From positions 124,001 to 188,000 of the forward strand of contig JBNMQC010000001.1 of the NCBI GenBank assembly GCA_051277445.1: a DNA stretch of 64,000 nt. The letters are read 5' to 3'. Made by a program: the position numbers and the translations under genes. This stretch comes from Bermanella sp051277445. GTDB taxonomy: Bacteria; Pseudomonadota; Gammaproteobacteria; Pseudomonadales; Oceanobacteraceae. Positions 1 to 9,814 of this stretch are shown piece after piece. Each line of letters begins with the position of its first letter. Position 1 is the first letter of the stretch. The notes beneath the pieces were generated by a model. The model was not told the DNA's origin and did not search any database. It was given only the letters and a program-made list of their open reading frames with translations.

Positions 1-3000
1 GCCAAACGATCACCATAACCATCACCGTCAGCATCATCCCACTCATCTGGGTTATTTGGGAATTTATCTAAATTATCAGCAACGTCATCACCATCAGTGT
101 CACCATAAATATAATTAAGAGTGAATGTTTCCATTGTCGATTTAGCCGGTAAACCATTATCAGTAACGGTTAGCGTGATCGTATAAACCCCTGGGGTAAT
201 AACTTCAGGATTGATTTGCACGTTACTAAGAAGGCTCTCACCAAGGGCTAGGCTATTAAGGTTCCATAAATAGGTGTGAGTATCTGTGCTGTCTATATCA
301 GTAATAGTTGACGATAGGGTAATGTCACCGTCTATATGATTGGGAGCGGTAGTGGTTGCACCTTTCTGCTTAACGCTTATTTCAACCGCTGGGGCCGTAT
401 TCACGTCAAGAATGGTTAATTGATGTTGATTGTTAGCAGGATCAACAGTCCAAGTATTAGCTGAGAAAGAATCGGTAATGGTCAGTGCTAACTCTTCATT
501 AGCCTCTGTAATAGCGTCATCAATCGCACTTAATGTGATGGTTTTTGTTAATTCACCATTAGAAAAGTTAACAATTAAGTTGCTTGAAATGTCTTCACTA
601 ACATCTGCGTTGTTGGCTGAGGTTTGTGTAACAGAAATAACCGCTGTTACTGGGTAAACAGGCGATTCACCTGATAATGCAACTTCAATTACGGCTTTTT
701 GATTCTCCCCAATTATGGTTTGGTTTTGTGTAAATGAAAGGGTCGGGTATACATTTACAGTTTGGTAAGCCGAATTTGAATTACCAGCAAGATCCGTCAC
801 ATCCCATTTAACGATATGACGGCCAGTTTCTAAGTTGGCTTCATATTTATCATCGGCATTTAAAGATAATGGATTGTTTGAGATCGCAGCTGAAATAGTC
901 AAAGGCCCATTACCATAGTAGTCATCAAACACGTCGGAAACGGCAGGGGCATTTAGAGCTATGTTGGTTAGCGTTGCTGTTTGAGATATGTTAATGGTTT
1001 CAAATGCGCTAACAAAAGCCGGATTACCTTGATCAGAGTCGTTGCTTGGGTCTAAATCATTTTCAGGCTGATTATCTGGGTCATTGTCATCAAGCACTCC
1101 GTCGTTATCAATGTCACTCAGAGAAGGGTCGGGGTTATTTCCAGTTTGATTATCACCTAATAAATCAAAGTCGTTGTCTTCCCATTGTGATATTTCATCA
1201 GGGAAGGCATCTTTATAATTAACTTTGCCATCCGTATCTGAATCGTCACTTAGCCCTTTGTTTAAAGTTAAGCGTAAAAACTGATTTTTTAAAAGAGCAA
1301 ATAAATGGGTATTGTTGTCATCAGTAGTTATTGAAACTAACTGCCCTTCAGAGGTATCAGCGTTACCAAGGTCTGTTGTTGCTAGCTGGTAAAGTGAATA
1401 ACCAAAATCGATATCATCTGTGTTGTATTCCAGCACCCAGCTTTGCAGTGTTTGTTCACAAATAGAAAAAGCCACATGGGTATGATTGTTAATTTCAACA
1501 GATGAAATAGCGGAAAGCTCGGTGTCACATGCTTTTACGGTGGCCAAAATATCAAAATCTTTTGGTTCAATAAAATGCAGCATACCAGCAGCATCAGATG
1601 CTAGAGCGTATTCATAGGGTCTATCCGCTAGGGTGATAGGTGTAAATTGGTTTAGATCTAAATTGCTTAAATTATAGATTTTGGTATCCAATAACCCTGC
1701 ATTTAGATCGATAGATGCAAGTTGGGAATGTAGGCCCAGAACCTCAAAATCATCTGTACCTTTAATATTTGCAGAGATAAGTTTTTTAAATGAGGTGTCT
1801 CCACTACCTGGTGCAAACCAAAAGTCGGCCTGTGGAGTTGAATCAATAATTGGCAGCACATTAATCGCACTATCTTCTGTGTATTTACCTGTAGCAATCA
1901 TATCGGCTGTACTGGCGTTATTGATGTTACCAACATAAACGGCACTTACGGACTCAATATTAGGTGTGTCAATTCGAGCGTAATCGGTACCATCTTGATT
2001 AGAAGAAAGTACAACGCCCTTAGTATCAGCATAATTGGCGGAGCCGCCAAAATGTAATTCATCAATGCCGTCGCCATCAAAGTCAAATATCTCAAATGCA
2101 CCTACTGAAACGATTTGATCATCTAAAAAATCAGGCTCTAAAGCTGAATCGAAAATTAAGGTATTGCTATCTAGGTATTTAACCGCGTATTGATATAGAT
2201 CTTCACCTAAAGTGATTTGTTCAATTTGAGCGACTTTGTAGTCAGTAATATTGTTAGTGGCTTGCGTTTTCACAACACCATCAAAGCTACGAGTTGCAGT
2301 AGCGGTTAAACCAGACCATTGATTAGCAAGCGTTGTTGGGTTGAGTTGCCATAAAAGTGAAGTAATAGGGTTGGTAGTTTTATCATTTGATACAAACAAT
2401 GAATAACTTCTTGGATTACCATCTACATATTCTGTAGCCAATAACTCAGCTTGAGACAAATTCAAGTGAGGTGCTAGTGTTTCAAGCTGAGTATGGGTAT
2501 CAGTAGTTGTGTTCCATGTGACTAGGTTTATATTTGATAAATGTGGCGCCTCTTCTGTGAAAATATAATCAAAAATAATTTCAAATATACCGTCGTCGTT
2601 TACATCTAAAGCATTAAATTTAGAGGTAGATTTTTGAATGGCAGAAATATATACCCAGGAACCTGTGCTGGCAGGAGCGAACGATTGCAATTGACCTGGC
2701 TCTTGGGAAAGAATTTCGTCAGCTGCGTCATCATCAATATTGGCAACTTTAAAGTCATTACCAAAGCTTGTAGTCGACAAACCTGTTTTTTCGATCCAGT
2801 CTGTGCCATTAAAATTAAAATATTGACCAGATGCGGTGATTAATTCTTGGTCGAAAACAGTGTCATCAGTGGCTGACTTTTCATAATCAATGTTGCCGCT
2901 TTGGCAATAGCCGCCACCGGCTAGTGATGAGGTTAGGGCATCGTCAGCTAAGATATGAATGTAATTATCTGTACATAGCACCAAATAATTTTCTAGGTTT

Positions 3001-3494
3001 GTACCCTGTAGAGAAACAATGGCATCGATATCTGTATCAAGCTCTTCATTGTCTCCACTGATGCTGGATAACAAAAATTGATCTTCAGAGAGAGTATGTT
3101 GAGCAGATAGAGCATCATCACTAAAGGTAATTTTTGAAACTAAGCCATTTTCATGGCCAATAATAATTTCTTGAGAAGATACTTGGTATGAAGATAGGTA
3201 GTGTTGATCTTTAGCTTGCAATGAACCGGCACGAATAACGTTATAGTCATCTGCAGCGTTCCAATCTAATAACAGCCAATGGTCGTTTGGTTGATCAATT
3301 TGACTTGAAGCGGTAACAAAAATCTCAGCACGATCATCATCATCGGCTTGCACAGAAAACATAGCGGCTTCACCGATTCGCCCAGCAAGTGTGATATGTG
3401 AAGCTTCTTGGGATTTGATAATGTTATTATCAACCGCACTGTATGCAGTTGAGCTAATTAGCAGGGAGCTAACTAGAGCTATCCTTAGATCCAT
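1..3494 (-). CDS. Large secreted calcium-binding repeat protein (3' end outside window)
   Basis: Open on the minus strand from ATG at 3494 (AAGGA about 7 nt upstream) to the window edge, so at least 1164 residues are seen and the C-terminus is missing. The N-terminus, MDLRIALVSSLLISSTAYS, is a typical signal peptide. Residues ~25-740 are beta-rich and aspartate/asparagine-rich, with an FG-GAP/VCBS-like segment FDFDGDGIDELHFGG near residue 475. Residues ~750-815 hold thrombospondin-type-3-like acidic motifs (DSDTDGK, DIDNDGVLDDNDPD). A Calx-beta-like domain lies near 915-1005, a PKD-like domain near 1030-1110, and another DTDGDD motif near 1130. These families are usually extracellular and calcium-stabilised. 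I infer a cell-surface or secreted protein; no ligand or enzymatic activity can be named. Confidence 0.8.
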   Translation of the reverse strand, partial: MDLRIALVSSLLISSTAYSAVDNNIIKSQEASHITLAGRIGEAAMFSVQADDDDRAEIFVTASSQIDQPNDHWLLLDWNAADDYNVIRAGSLQAKDQHYLSSYQVSSQEIIIGHENGLVSKITFSDDALSAQHTLSEDQFLLSSISGDNEELDTDIDAIVSLQGTNLENYLVLCTDNYIHILADDALTSSLAGGGYCQSGNIDYEKSATDDTVFDQELITASGQYFNFNGTDWIEKTGLSTTSFGNDFKVANIDDDAADEILSQEPGQLQSFAPASTGSWVYISAIQKSTSKFNALDVNDDGIFEIIFDYIFTEEAPHLSNINLVTWNTTTDTHTQLETLAPHLNLSQAELLATEYVDGNPRSYSLFVSNDKTTNPITSLLWQLNPTTLANQWSGLTATATRSFDGVVKTQATNNITDYKVAQIEQITLGEDLYQYAVKYLDSNTLIFDSALEPDFLDDQIVSVGAFEIFDFDGDGIDELHFGGSANYADTKGVVLSSNQDGTDYARIDTPNIESVSAVYVGNINNASTADMIATGKYTEDSAINVLPIIDSTPQADFWFAPGSGDTSFKKLISANIKGTDDFEVLGLHSQLASIDLNAGLLDTKIYNLSNLDLNQFTPITLADRPYEYALASDAAGMLHFIEPKDFDILATVKACDTELSAISSVEINNHTHVAFSICEQTLQSWVLEYNTDDIDFGYSLYQLATTDLGNADTSEGQLVSITTDDNNTHLFALLKNQFLRLTLNKGLSDDSDTDGKVNYKDAFPDEISQWEDNDFDLLGDNQTGNNPDPSLSDIDNDGVLDDNDPDNQPENDLDPSNDSDQGNPAFVSAFETINISQTATLTNIALNAPAVSDVFDDYYGNGPLTISAAISNNPLSLNADDKYEANLETGRHIVKWDVTDLAGNSNSAYQTVNVYPTLSFTQNQTIIGENQKAVIEVALSGESPVYPVTAVISVTQTSANNADVSEDISSNLIVNFSNGELTKTITLSAIDDAITEANEELALTITDSFSANTWTVDPANNQHQLTILDVNTAPAVEISVKQKGATTTAPNHIDGDITLSSTITDIDSTDTHTYLWNLNSLALGESLLSNVQINPEVITPGVYTITLTVTDNGLPAKSTMETFTLNYIYGDTDGDDVADNLDKFPNNPDEWDDADGDGYGDRL

Positions 3495-3586
3495 GGCGAT
3501 TTCCTTATTTAGGTTGCCATGGATTCTATATGTCAGAGCGCTTCAGCTCAAATATATCCACATTATTAGAAAGGTAAAAATGTGGT

Positions 3587-4132
3587 TTAAATTGAATTGG
3601 TTAAATTTTCTACAAGTTCTAATAAATTTTGCTTAACCATCACGCTTTCAAGCTTAAAACCTTTCTCTAAAGTGCGTTCACCTTTACCAGTTTTAACTAA
3701 CACAGGCTTTAGGCCAGCCGCAACACCTGCTTCTAGATCACGCAAGCTGTCACCCACCATGTAGCAATCTTTTGCTGAGATGCCTAATGCCGTTTCAATT
3801 TGATGAATCAAACCAGGAAGCGGCTTGCGGCAATCACATTCATCATCTGGGCCATGCGGGCAGTAGGCGATAAAATCAAATTTACCGCCCTGTTCGTCCG
3901 CCAGTTTGATCATTTTGTCATGCATTGCGTTAAGGGTTTCAATACTAAAATACCCACGTGAAATGCCAGACTGATTTGTGGCGACTGCAATTTTGTAACC
4001 CGCTTGAGTCAGTTTTCCAATGGCTTCCATTGAGCCTGGTAGGGGAATCCATTCATCGACGGTTTTGATGTAGTTGTCACTGTCGTAGTTAATGACACCG
4101 TCACGGTCTAATACGATTAACTTTTCAGCCAT
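3587..4132 (-). CDS. gmhB: D-glycero-beta-D-manno-heptose-1,7-bisphosphate 7-phosphatase
   Basis: HAD-superfamily phosphatase of 181 aa, a normal GmhB length. It removes the 7-phosphate during ADP-heptose synthesis for the lipopolysaccharide inner core in the cytoplasm. Visible features are the nucleophile motif LDRDGVIN (D9, D11), the TNQSGISRG segment, the GmhB-type zinc cluster C91-H93-C99-C101 (CPHGPDDECDC) and the late HAD motif MVGDSLRDLEAG. It follows glyS on the same strand, as gmhB does in Pseudomonas, but a strong hairpin terminator lies between them, so it may have its own promoter or depend on readthrough. Confidence 0.93.
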   Translation of the reverse strand: MAEKLIVLDRDGVINYDSDNYIKTVDEWIPLPGSMEAIGKLTQAGYKIAVATNQSGISRGYFSIETLNAMHDKMIKLADEQGGKFDFIAYCPHGPDDECDCRKPLPGLIHQIETALGISAKDCYMVGDSLRDLEAGVAAGLKPVLVKTGKGERTLEKGFKLESVMVKQNLLELVENLTNSI

Positions 4133-4171
4133 GATGTTTACCTATGTATAACGCTGTAAATTTAAGGCAAA

Positions 4172-4199
4172 AAAAAGGAGAAGCAAGCTTCTCCTTTTT
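4172..4199 (-). terminator. Intrinsic terminator after glyS
   Basis: Perfect 12-bp inverted repeat (AAAAAGGAGAAG / CTTCTCCTTTTT) with a 4-nt loop, just past the glyS stop. Read on the minus strand the stem is followed by a run of T. It separates glyS from gmhB. Confidence 0.85.
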
Positions 4200-4211
4200 C
4201 GCTGGGTCTGC

Positions 4212-6296
4212 TTAAAGTTGCGATACATCCGCAACGTTTAAGAACAAGTTACGCAGTTGATTCAGTAGCGCTAAACGGTTTTGTTTAACGGCTTCGTCAT
4301 CTGCCATCACCATGACGTTATCGAAGAAGGCATCGATGCTGTCACGCAATGTGGTTAAGCTGGTTAGGTACTCAGCGTATAAACCTTGCTCAAATAATGG
4401 CGTGGCTTCGTTTGCTTTTTCCGCAAGTGCTTTTGCTAATACTTTTTCAGCGTCTTCTTGCAATAACGCCTCGTTGACTTGTGGTGCATCAATGAAGGCA
4501 TCGTTTTTCGCCAGAATATTAGATACACGTTTATTGGCTGCGGCCAGTGCTTCAGCGCTGTCCAGTTTAGAAAAAGCAAAAACCGCTTGTACTCGTTTAT
4601 TAATATCTAACGGCTGGGTAATGCCTTTGGCACGCACTGCTTGGAAAACAACCGTTGGAATATTTTGGTCTTGATACCAAGCACTGAAACGATCCAGCAT
4701 GTAATCAATTAGTTTTGATTTATTATCGGCGTTTAATTCAGTTGGCCAGTTGTTATCAATGGCCCAGTCGATAAGATCGTTTAGATCGATATCAATTTGC
4801 TTTTCAACCAATAAACGTAAAACACCCAAAGACGCACGACGCAGCGCGAACGGATCTTTACCACCTGTAGGGATCTGGCCAATACCAAACAAGCCCACAA
4901 GGCTGTCTAGACGGTCTGCTAGGGCAAGAGCGGTACCGGTCACGGTTTCTGGTAAATCATCACCAGAGAACGCAGGCATGTATTGTTCATTCATGGCAGC
5001 GCATACTTCAGCTGGCTCGCCATCGTGTTTCGCGTAATAAGAACCCGCTAGACCTTGAAGGTCTGTGAATTCAAATACCATGTCAGACAATAAATCGGTT
5101 TTACACAGTTTTGCTGCACGCTCAGCCAGTTTCACATCACCGCCCATGGCAGAGCTGATTTGTGCAGCCAGTTTCATTAAACGCTCTGACTTGTCTTTAA
5201 GGGTGCCCAGTTTTTGCACCCATAAAACGGTGTCGAGTTTTTCGAAACGGCTTTCTAATGACTTCTTGCGGTCGGTATCCCAAAAGAATTTCGCGTCACT
5301 TAAACGTGGACGAATCACTTTCTCGTTACCTTCGATCACCTGCTGCGGATCTTTTGATTCAATATTACAAATGGTAATGAAGTTCGGCATCAATGTGCCG
5401 TCTTTCGTTTCCACGTGGAAATACTTTTGGTGCTCTTTCATTGAACTAATCAAAGCTTGAGCAGGCACTTCTAAAAATTCTTTATCAAAGTTACCGGCTA
5501 ACGCGGTTGGCCATTCATTCAAAGACGCCACTTCATCCAGTAAGTCTTCATCAATCACGGCCACGCCGCCAAGTTTGCTGCCTTCAGCTTCAACTTGTGC
5601 ACGGATAATAGCTTTACGTTCTTCGTAATCGGCCAAAACTTTGCCTTGGTCTTTAAGCGTTGCTTCATAAGCTGCAGGGCTGGTAATGGCGATTTCACGA
5701 TTGGCGTGGAAGCGGTGACCCTTAGTAAAGTAGTTAGACTGCACACCTAGAATATTGGCTTCGATTACCTTGTTATCTAACAGCATTAACACCCAATGCA
5801 CAGGACGTACAAATTCAATGCGGCTTGAACCCCAACGCATGCGTTTAGGAATTGGCAATTTGTTTAATGCATCTTGAATCGCTACAGGCAGTTCATCAGT
5901 GGCTTTTGCACCTGCCACGTCTTGAGCAAAATAAAGACGCTCGCCTTTTTCATCTGTGATGCGACCCACTTCATCAAAGCTGATGCCGTTTGAGCGCGCA
6001 AAACCTTCGGCTGCTTTGGTTGGTTTACCATCTGCGCCAATAGCCACATTGGTATAAGGGCCAAACTTTTCAACTTTGCTGTCTTTGCCTTGTGCTTCTA
6101 AGCCTTCAAGGCGCAACGCTAGGCGACGGGGTGCAGCGAATAATTTACTGCTCGCAAATGCAATTTCTTTGGCGTTTAAGTGCGCTTCGATACCGGCTTG
6201 AAACGCAGCGGCTAAGCTTTTTAATGCCTTTGGTGGTAACTCTTCGGTACCAATTTCAACTAAAAAATCGTGCTTAACAATATTTGAATCAGTCAT
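4212..6296 (-). CDS. glyS: Glycyl-tRNA synthetase beta subunit
   Basis: 694 aa, close to the ~690 aa of the family. It is the tRNA-recognising subunit of the bacterial alpha2beta2 glycyl-tRNA synthetase. The N-terminus has the signature FLVEIGTEELPPKAL, the middle carries the HD-like region, and the C-terminal DALR-type anticodon-binding region ends near VMVMADDEAVKQNRLALLNQ. The ATG overlaps the glyQ stop by one base (TAATG), so the two subunits are translationally coupled. A terminator follows. Confidence 0.98.
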   Translation of the reverse strand: MTDSNIVKHDFLVEIGTEELPPKALKSLAAAFQAGIEAHLNAKEIAFASSKLFAAPRRLALRLEGLEAQGKDSKVEKFGPYTNVAIGADGKPTKAAEGFARSNGISFDEVGRITDEKGERLYFAQDVAGAKATDELPVAIQDALNKLPIPKRMRWGSSRIEFVRPVHWVLMLLDNKVIEANILGVQSNYFTKGHRFHANREIAITSPAAYEATLKDQGKVLADYEERKAIIRAQVEAEGSKLGGVAVIDEDLLDEVASLNEWPTALAGNFDKEFLEVPAQALISSMKEHQKYFHVETKDGTLMPNFITICNIESKDPQQVIEGNEKVIRPRLSDAKFFWDTDRKKSLESRFEKLDTVLWVQKLGTLKDKSERLMKLAAQISSAMGGDVKLAERAAKLCKTDLLSDMVFEFTDLQGLAGSYYAKHDGEPAEVCAAMNEQYMPAFSGDDLPETVTGTALALADRLDSLVGLFGIGQIPTGGKDPFALRRASLGVLRLLVEKQIDIDLNDLIDWAIDNNWPTELNADNKSKLIDYMLDRFSAWYQDQNIPTVVFQAVRAKGITQPLDINKRVQAVFAFSKLDSAEALAAANKRVSNILAKNDAFIDAPQVNEALLQEDAEKVLAKALAEKANEATPLFEQGLYAEYLTSLTTLRDSIDAFFDNVMVMADDEAVKQNRLALLNQLRNLFLNVADVSQL

Positions 6297-7309
6297 TATT
6301 TGGCTCCCTTTTTCTTGGCATCTTTTGCGGCTTTCTTCGCTGCGGCATCGGCCGCCGCTTTTTCTTCGGCCACCACATTGGCGATCACTTCATCGCGAAG
6401 GGCAGCAGGCGCCAGAGGGAACTTCAGTTTATAACGAGATTGGAAATACGCTTCGGCCACAGAGCGCGCTAATGTGCGCACACGTAAAATGTAACCCTGA
6501 CGTTCGGTCACTGAGATAGCATGGCGAGCATCTAACATGTTGAACGCGTGGGAGGCTTTTAGCACTTGCTCGTAAGCAGGCAGAGCAAGGCCCGCTTCAA
6601 TTAAACGGGCGCAATCGCTTTCGTGTTGGTTAAACGCTTGGAATAAAAAGTCCACATCGGCGTGTTCAAAGTTGTATGCGGATTGTTCCACTTCGTTTTG
6701 ATGGAACACATCGCCGTAAGTGACTTTAGAGCCGTCTGGGCCATAGCACCAAACCAGATCAAAAATGCTGTCGACGTTTTGTAGGTACATGGCAATACGC
6801 TCAAGACCATAGGTGATTTCACCGGTCACTGGGTAGCACTCAAGGCCGCCCACTTGTTGGAAGTAGGTGAACTGAGTCACTTCCATGCCGTTTAACCACA
6901 CTTCCCAGCCAAGGCCCCAAGCACCAAGGGTTGGGCTTTCCCAGTTATCTTCAACAAAGCGCACGTCATGGATATCGGTATCAATGCCGATGACTTTTAA
7001 GCTTTCTAGGTATTTGTCTTGAATATCCAGCGGGGATGGCTTCATCACCACTTGGAACTGGTAGTAATGCTGAAGACGGTTTGGGTTCTCACCGTAACGG
7101 CCATCGGTCGGGCGACGACACGGCTGAACATAAGCAGCGTTCCAAGTTTCTGGGCCCACGGCACGTAAAAATGTAGAGGTATGGAAGGTACCGGCACCCA
7201 CTTCAAGGTCGATGGGTTGGTTGATAACACAGCCTTGCTGTGACCAAAAGTTTTGCAGGGTAGCAATAAGCCCCTGAAAGGTTTTTACGTCGTAATTATT
7301 TGCGGACAC
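6296..7309 (-). CDS. glyQ: Glycyl-tRNA synthetase alpha subunit
   Basis: Catalytic subunit of glycyl-tRNA synthetase. The body matches the family throughout (FQGLIATLQNFW, GAGTFHTSTFLRA, YVQPCRRPTDGRYGENPNR). I place the start at GTG 7309, preceded by GGAAGG at good spacing, giving 337 aa; an in-frame ATG at 7342 would add 11 residues. Compared with the usual ~300-315 aa there is a C-terminal extension of alternating alanine and lysine (KKAAKDAKKKGAK) that is not part of the catalytic fold. Directly coupled to glyS. Confidence 0.97.
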   Translation of the reverse strand: MSANNYDVKTFQGLIATLQNFWSQQGCVINQPIDLEVGAGTFHTSTFLRAVGPETWNAAYVQPCRRPTDGRYGENPNRLQHYYQFQVVMKPSPLDIQDKYLESLKVIGIDTDIHDVRFVEDNWESPTLGAWGLGWEVWLNGMEVTQFTYFQQVGGLECYPVTGEITYGLERIAMYLQNVDSIFDLVWCYGPDGSKVTYGDVFHQNEVEQSAYNFEHADVDFLFQAFNQHESDCARLIEAGLALPAYEQVLKASHAFNMLDARHAISVTERQGYILRVRTLARSVAEAYFQSRYKLKFPLAPAALRDEVIANVVAEEKAAADAAAKKAAKDAKKKGAK

Positions 7310-7394
7310 TGTGGCCTTCCGAATCTGGAAACAGAAAAGCACAAGATTATACGGGCCTAGAGCCTTAGATACTAGGGCGTTTGATGGGGTTATT

Positions 7395-8048
7395 CTAGGG
7401 GAAAATTAGGCGTAAAAGGGCACCTTGTTGTGATTGGTTATTGATTTCGATGGCGCCACTTTTGCCATTGCGAGTATGGGCTTTGAGCGCCTGCTCAATG
7501 AGATATAGCCCGAGGCCGTTTTGAGTGCCGTTGGGGTAAAAGTCCCCTTGGTCATCAATTTGGCTTTCCTCGAAGCCCGGTCCATTATCCTGAAGAGTTA
7601 AAACCCAGTGGCCATCGTCAAATTCCTCGAGTTGTACGCTGACTTTATTCGCCCCAGCTTGTAGGGCATTCATGAAGGCATTGTGTAGGGCAATGCCCAG
7701 CAGTTGCTCGTCATAAAATTGGTTGGCATCGTCATCGAATGTGGATTCGATAAGCAGGCCATGAAGTTGAAAGAATTCTTGGGATAACGGGGCAAGGGTA
7801 TCCATTAGCCAGTGCTCATCAATATTAGGTTTAAAGGCTTGGTTTTGGATTTTTAAAATGGAGAGCAATTCAACCAAGCGGTGACTCAAATTGTTACTGT
7901 GGCGCTGCAATTTTTCCATAAGCGACTGCTGCTCAGGGTTAAGAGACAGGGCATCGTTTAATTCTGACTCTACACTGAGCAAGGCCTGCATTTGATTTTT
8001 TAAATCATGCAGCTGGGCACTTAACAGGGTGTTTATATCAAAGCTCAT
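7395..8048 (-). CDS. Soluble histidine-kinase-like protein, partner of the TPR response regulator
   Basis: 217-aa protein with an H-box-like helix near the N-terminus (LHDLKNQMQALLS), a helical dimerisation segment, and a C-terminal HATPase domain with an N-box (HNAFMNALQAGANKV), a G1 box (DNGPGF) and a G2 box (NGLGLYLIEQAL). There is no membrane segment, PAS domain or other sensor region. It starts 12 nt after the response-regulator gene on the same strand, so the two very likely form one operon and one signalling pair. The input signal is unknown and probably comes from a protein contact. Confidence 0.8.
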   Translation of the reverse strand: MSFDINTLLSAQLHDLKNQMQALLSVESELNDALSLNPEQQSLMEKLQRHSNNLSHRLVELLSILKIQNQAFKPNIDEHWLMDTLAPLSQEFFQLHGLLIESTFDDDANQFYDEQLLGIALHNAFMNALQAGANKVSVQLEEFDDGHWVLTLQDNGPGFEESQIDDQGDFYPNGTQNGLGLYLIEQALKAHTRNGKSGAIEINNQSQQGALLRLIFP

Positions 8049-8060
8049 AGTCTTCCTTGC

Positions 8061-9695
8061 TTACAGCATACGCACGAGGCGCTCTTGGCTTTTCTTCAGA
8101 AGCAGCCAGCGCTGATGACGATCGTCGTTAGACGGTATGTCACCCACGCGACGTAAAAGATCATTCACTTCGTCGATCATTTTACGGGTGGCGGAGCGTT
8201 GATCCATGTAGGTGATTTTCACCTGAATGGCGTTGAGTAATACGGCTAAGCCCGCTTCCTTGTAAGCGGTAGCCTGATCCAGTAGCTCAATGGCTTGCGA
8301 TAACTGGCCCCGTTCAAAGTAGCTAATGGCTTTATCATTAATATCCGTGGTGTATTGGCGAACCACTTGTTCGCTGATTTCACTTTTGGTGCGTTCAAGC
8401 TCACGCTGCTCTGAGCGAGAGAGCGTTTTCGATTTTGATAGCTCGTTTAATAAGTCCTGCGCTTTGGCGTGCTGTTTGGTGGCAATAAACATGCTGGCCA
8501 CGGATAACAAGGTGCTATTCGTTGGATCATTGATGTTTGATAGGAGTTTTTCGGCTTTATCGGCGCAGGCCTTGGCATCGGCGTCCTTACCTAGGTTGGT
8601 ATATGTGGTGCTTTCAATGATGGTGGCTTCAAGGACGTATTCTGGGGTATCGCCATAAATGGCCTTCACTTCTTCGATGGCTTTAAATGCATCGCCGCTA
8701 CCTGCTCGCGTTTCTCGGCTGGAGCTTGGGGATATTTTATGTTGCAGGGCTTTGGCAAACTGTAAGTAATTTTTAACCGAGCGATAACAGCTGTGGCGGG
8801 CAAGCTTTACGGATTGGCGAAAGGCCCCTTCTGCCACGGCTAGGTCTTTATTGGCAAAGGCAATTCGCCCCAACTCCATTTGTCTTAACACCTGTTTTGG
8901 GGAGACATGCGTGGCCGAAACTAAGGTATTTTGGGCGGATTGTAGGTCTTTGTTTTTAAGATGAATCTTGGCCAGCAGGTCATAGCACTGCACATACTTT
9001 GGGTGCAGCTTAATGGTGTATTCGAGCAGTTCTTTGGACTCTTTGAATTTATTGTTATGAAACAAACAGGTGGCTTTTCCCAATAGCGCCCAAGTGAGCT
9101 CATGGTCTTTAAGCACCCCTTCATATAAAGCGAGGGCATCGTCGTTGCGTTTGAGAGACATCAATGTCCGCCCTTTGATGCGCTCAACGCGGTTCTTGAG
9201 TCGAGGTTTATTCTTGATGTACTCATCACACAGCTGCAGCACCTCGCCTTTCGCTTGGCGGTCAATGGCTTCATTGATGGGGCGAAGCTGTTCTTTTATG
9301 GTCAGAATGCGAGTCAGGCGCTGGCGCATGATATCAATGGTGAAAGGCTTGGTAACGTAATCATCGGGCTCGTACTCAATGGCCCCCATAACCATATCCA
9401 TAGCGTTTTCACCGGTGAGCATGACAAAGGTGGTGGTGGCTTTTAAGCGGCGAATAAAGCGGGCTTCTTCGAGAATTTGCTGGCCATCGCGTCCACGGCC
9501 TAGGTTGTAATCACTGATCACTAGGTCGTAGTCATTATTGAGTATGTATTCCGTTGCCTCATCGCCATCCATTGCAACGTCGACTTTACTAGCACCTAGA
9601 ATAACCAGCATTTTCTTCATGGCGCTGCGTGATTCTACTAGGTCGTCCACTGCGAGGATGCGCTTGCCCGCGAGCATGGCGTCTAAATTGGCCAT
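8061..9695 (-). CDS. Response regulator with TPR-repeat output region
   Basis: 544 aa. Residues ~12-130 form a CheY-like receiver: acidic pair in ILAVDDLVES, phospho-acceptor D62 in VISDYNLGRG, threonine in MLTGEN, lysine in YVTKPF. Residues ~150-540 are helical TPR-like repeats (GRTLMSLKRNDDALALYEGVL, LGKATCLFHNNKFKESKELL, LAKIHLKNKDLQSAQ). No DNA-binding or enzymatic output domain is seen, so the output is probably protein-protein interaction. Encoded just upstream of a minimal histidine kinase. The target pathway cannot be told from sequence. Confidence 0.85.
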   Translation of the reverse strand: MANLDAMLAGKRILAVDDLVESRSAMKKMLVILGASKVDVAMDGDEATEYILNNDYDLVISDYNLGRGRDGQQILEEARFIRRLKATTTFVMLTGENAMDMVMGAIEYEPDDYVTKPFTIDIMRQRLTRILTIKEQLRPINEAIDRQAKGEVLQLCDEYIKNKPRLKNRVERIKGRTLMSLKRNDDALALYEGVLKDHELTWALLGKATCLFHNNKFKESKELLEYTIKLHPKYVQCYDLLAKIHLKNKDLQSAQNTLVSATHVSPKQVLRQMELGRIAFANKDLAVAEGAFRQSVKLARHSCYRSVKNYLQFAKALQHKISPSSSRETRAGSGDAFKAIEEVKAIYGDTPEYVLEATIIESTTYTNLGKDADAKACADKAEKLLSNINDPTNSTLLSVASMFIATKQHAKAQDLLNELSKSKTLSRSEQRELERTKSEISEQVVRQYTTDINDKAISYFERGQLSQAIELLDQATAYKEAGLAVLLNAIQVKITYMDQRSATRKMIDEVNDLLRRVGDIPSNDDRHQRWLLLKKSQERLVRML

Positions 9696-9814
9696 AAATT
9701 ATCCTTATTCACTCTTTACAGAATAGACAAAGATGAATAATTCGCTGCTTGTAGAGAAAATTATCTAAATCAGGCAAAGTCCCGTTTTTGTTGTAATGGG
9801 TCATTGTCATTATT

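Noticed and set aside
4312..6277. Plus-strand frames of 60-131 aa across glyS
   Set aside because: Shadows of the glyS coding frame: no ribosome-binding sites and no domain-like sequence.
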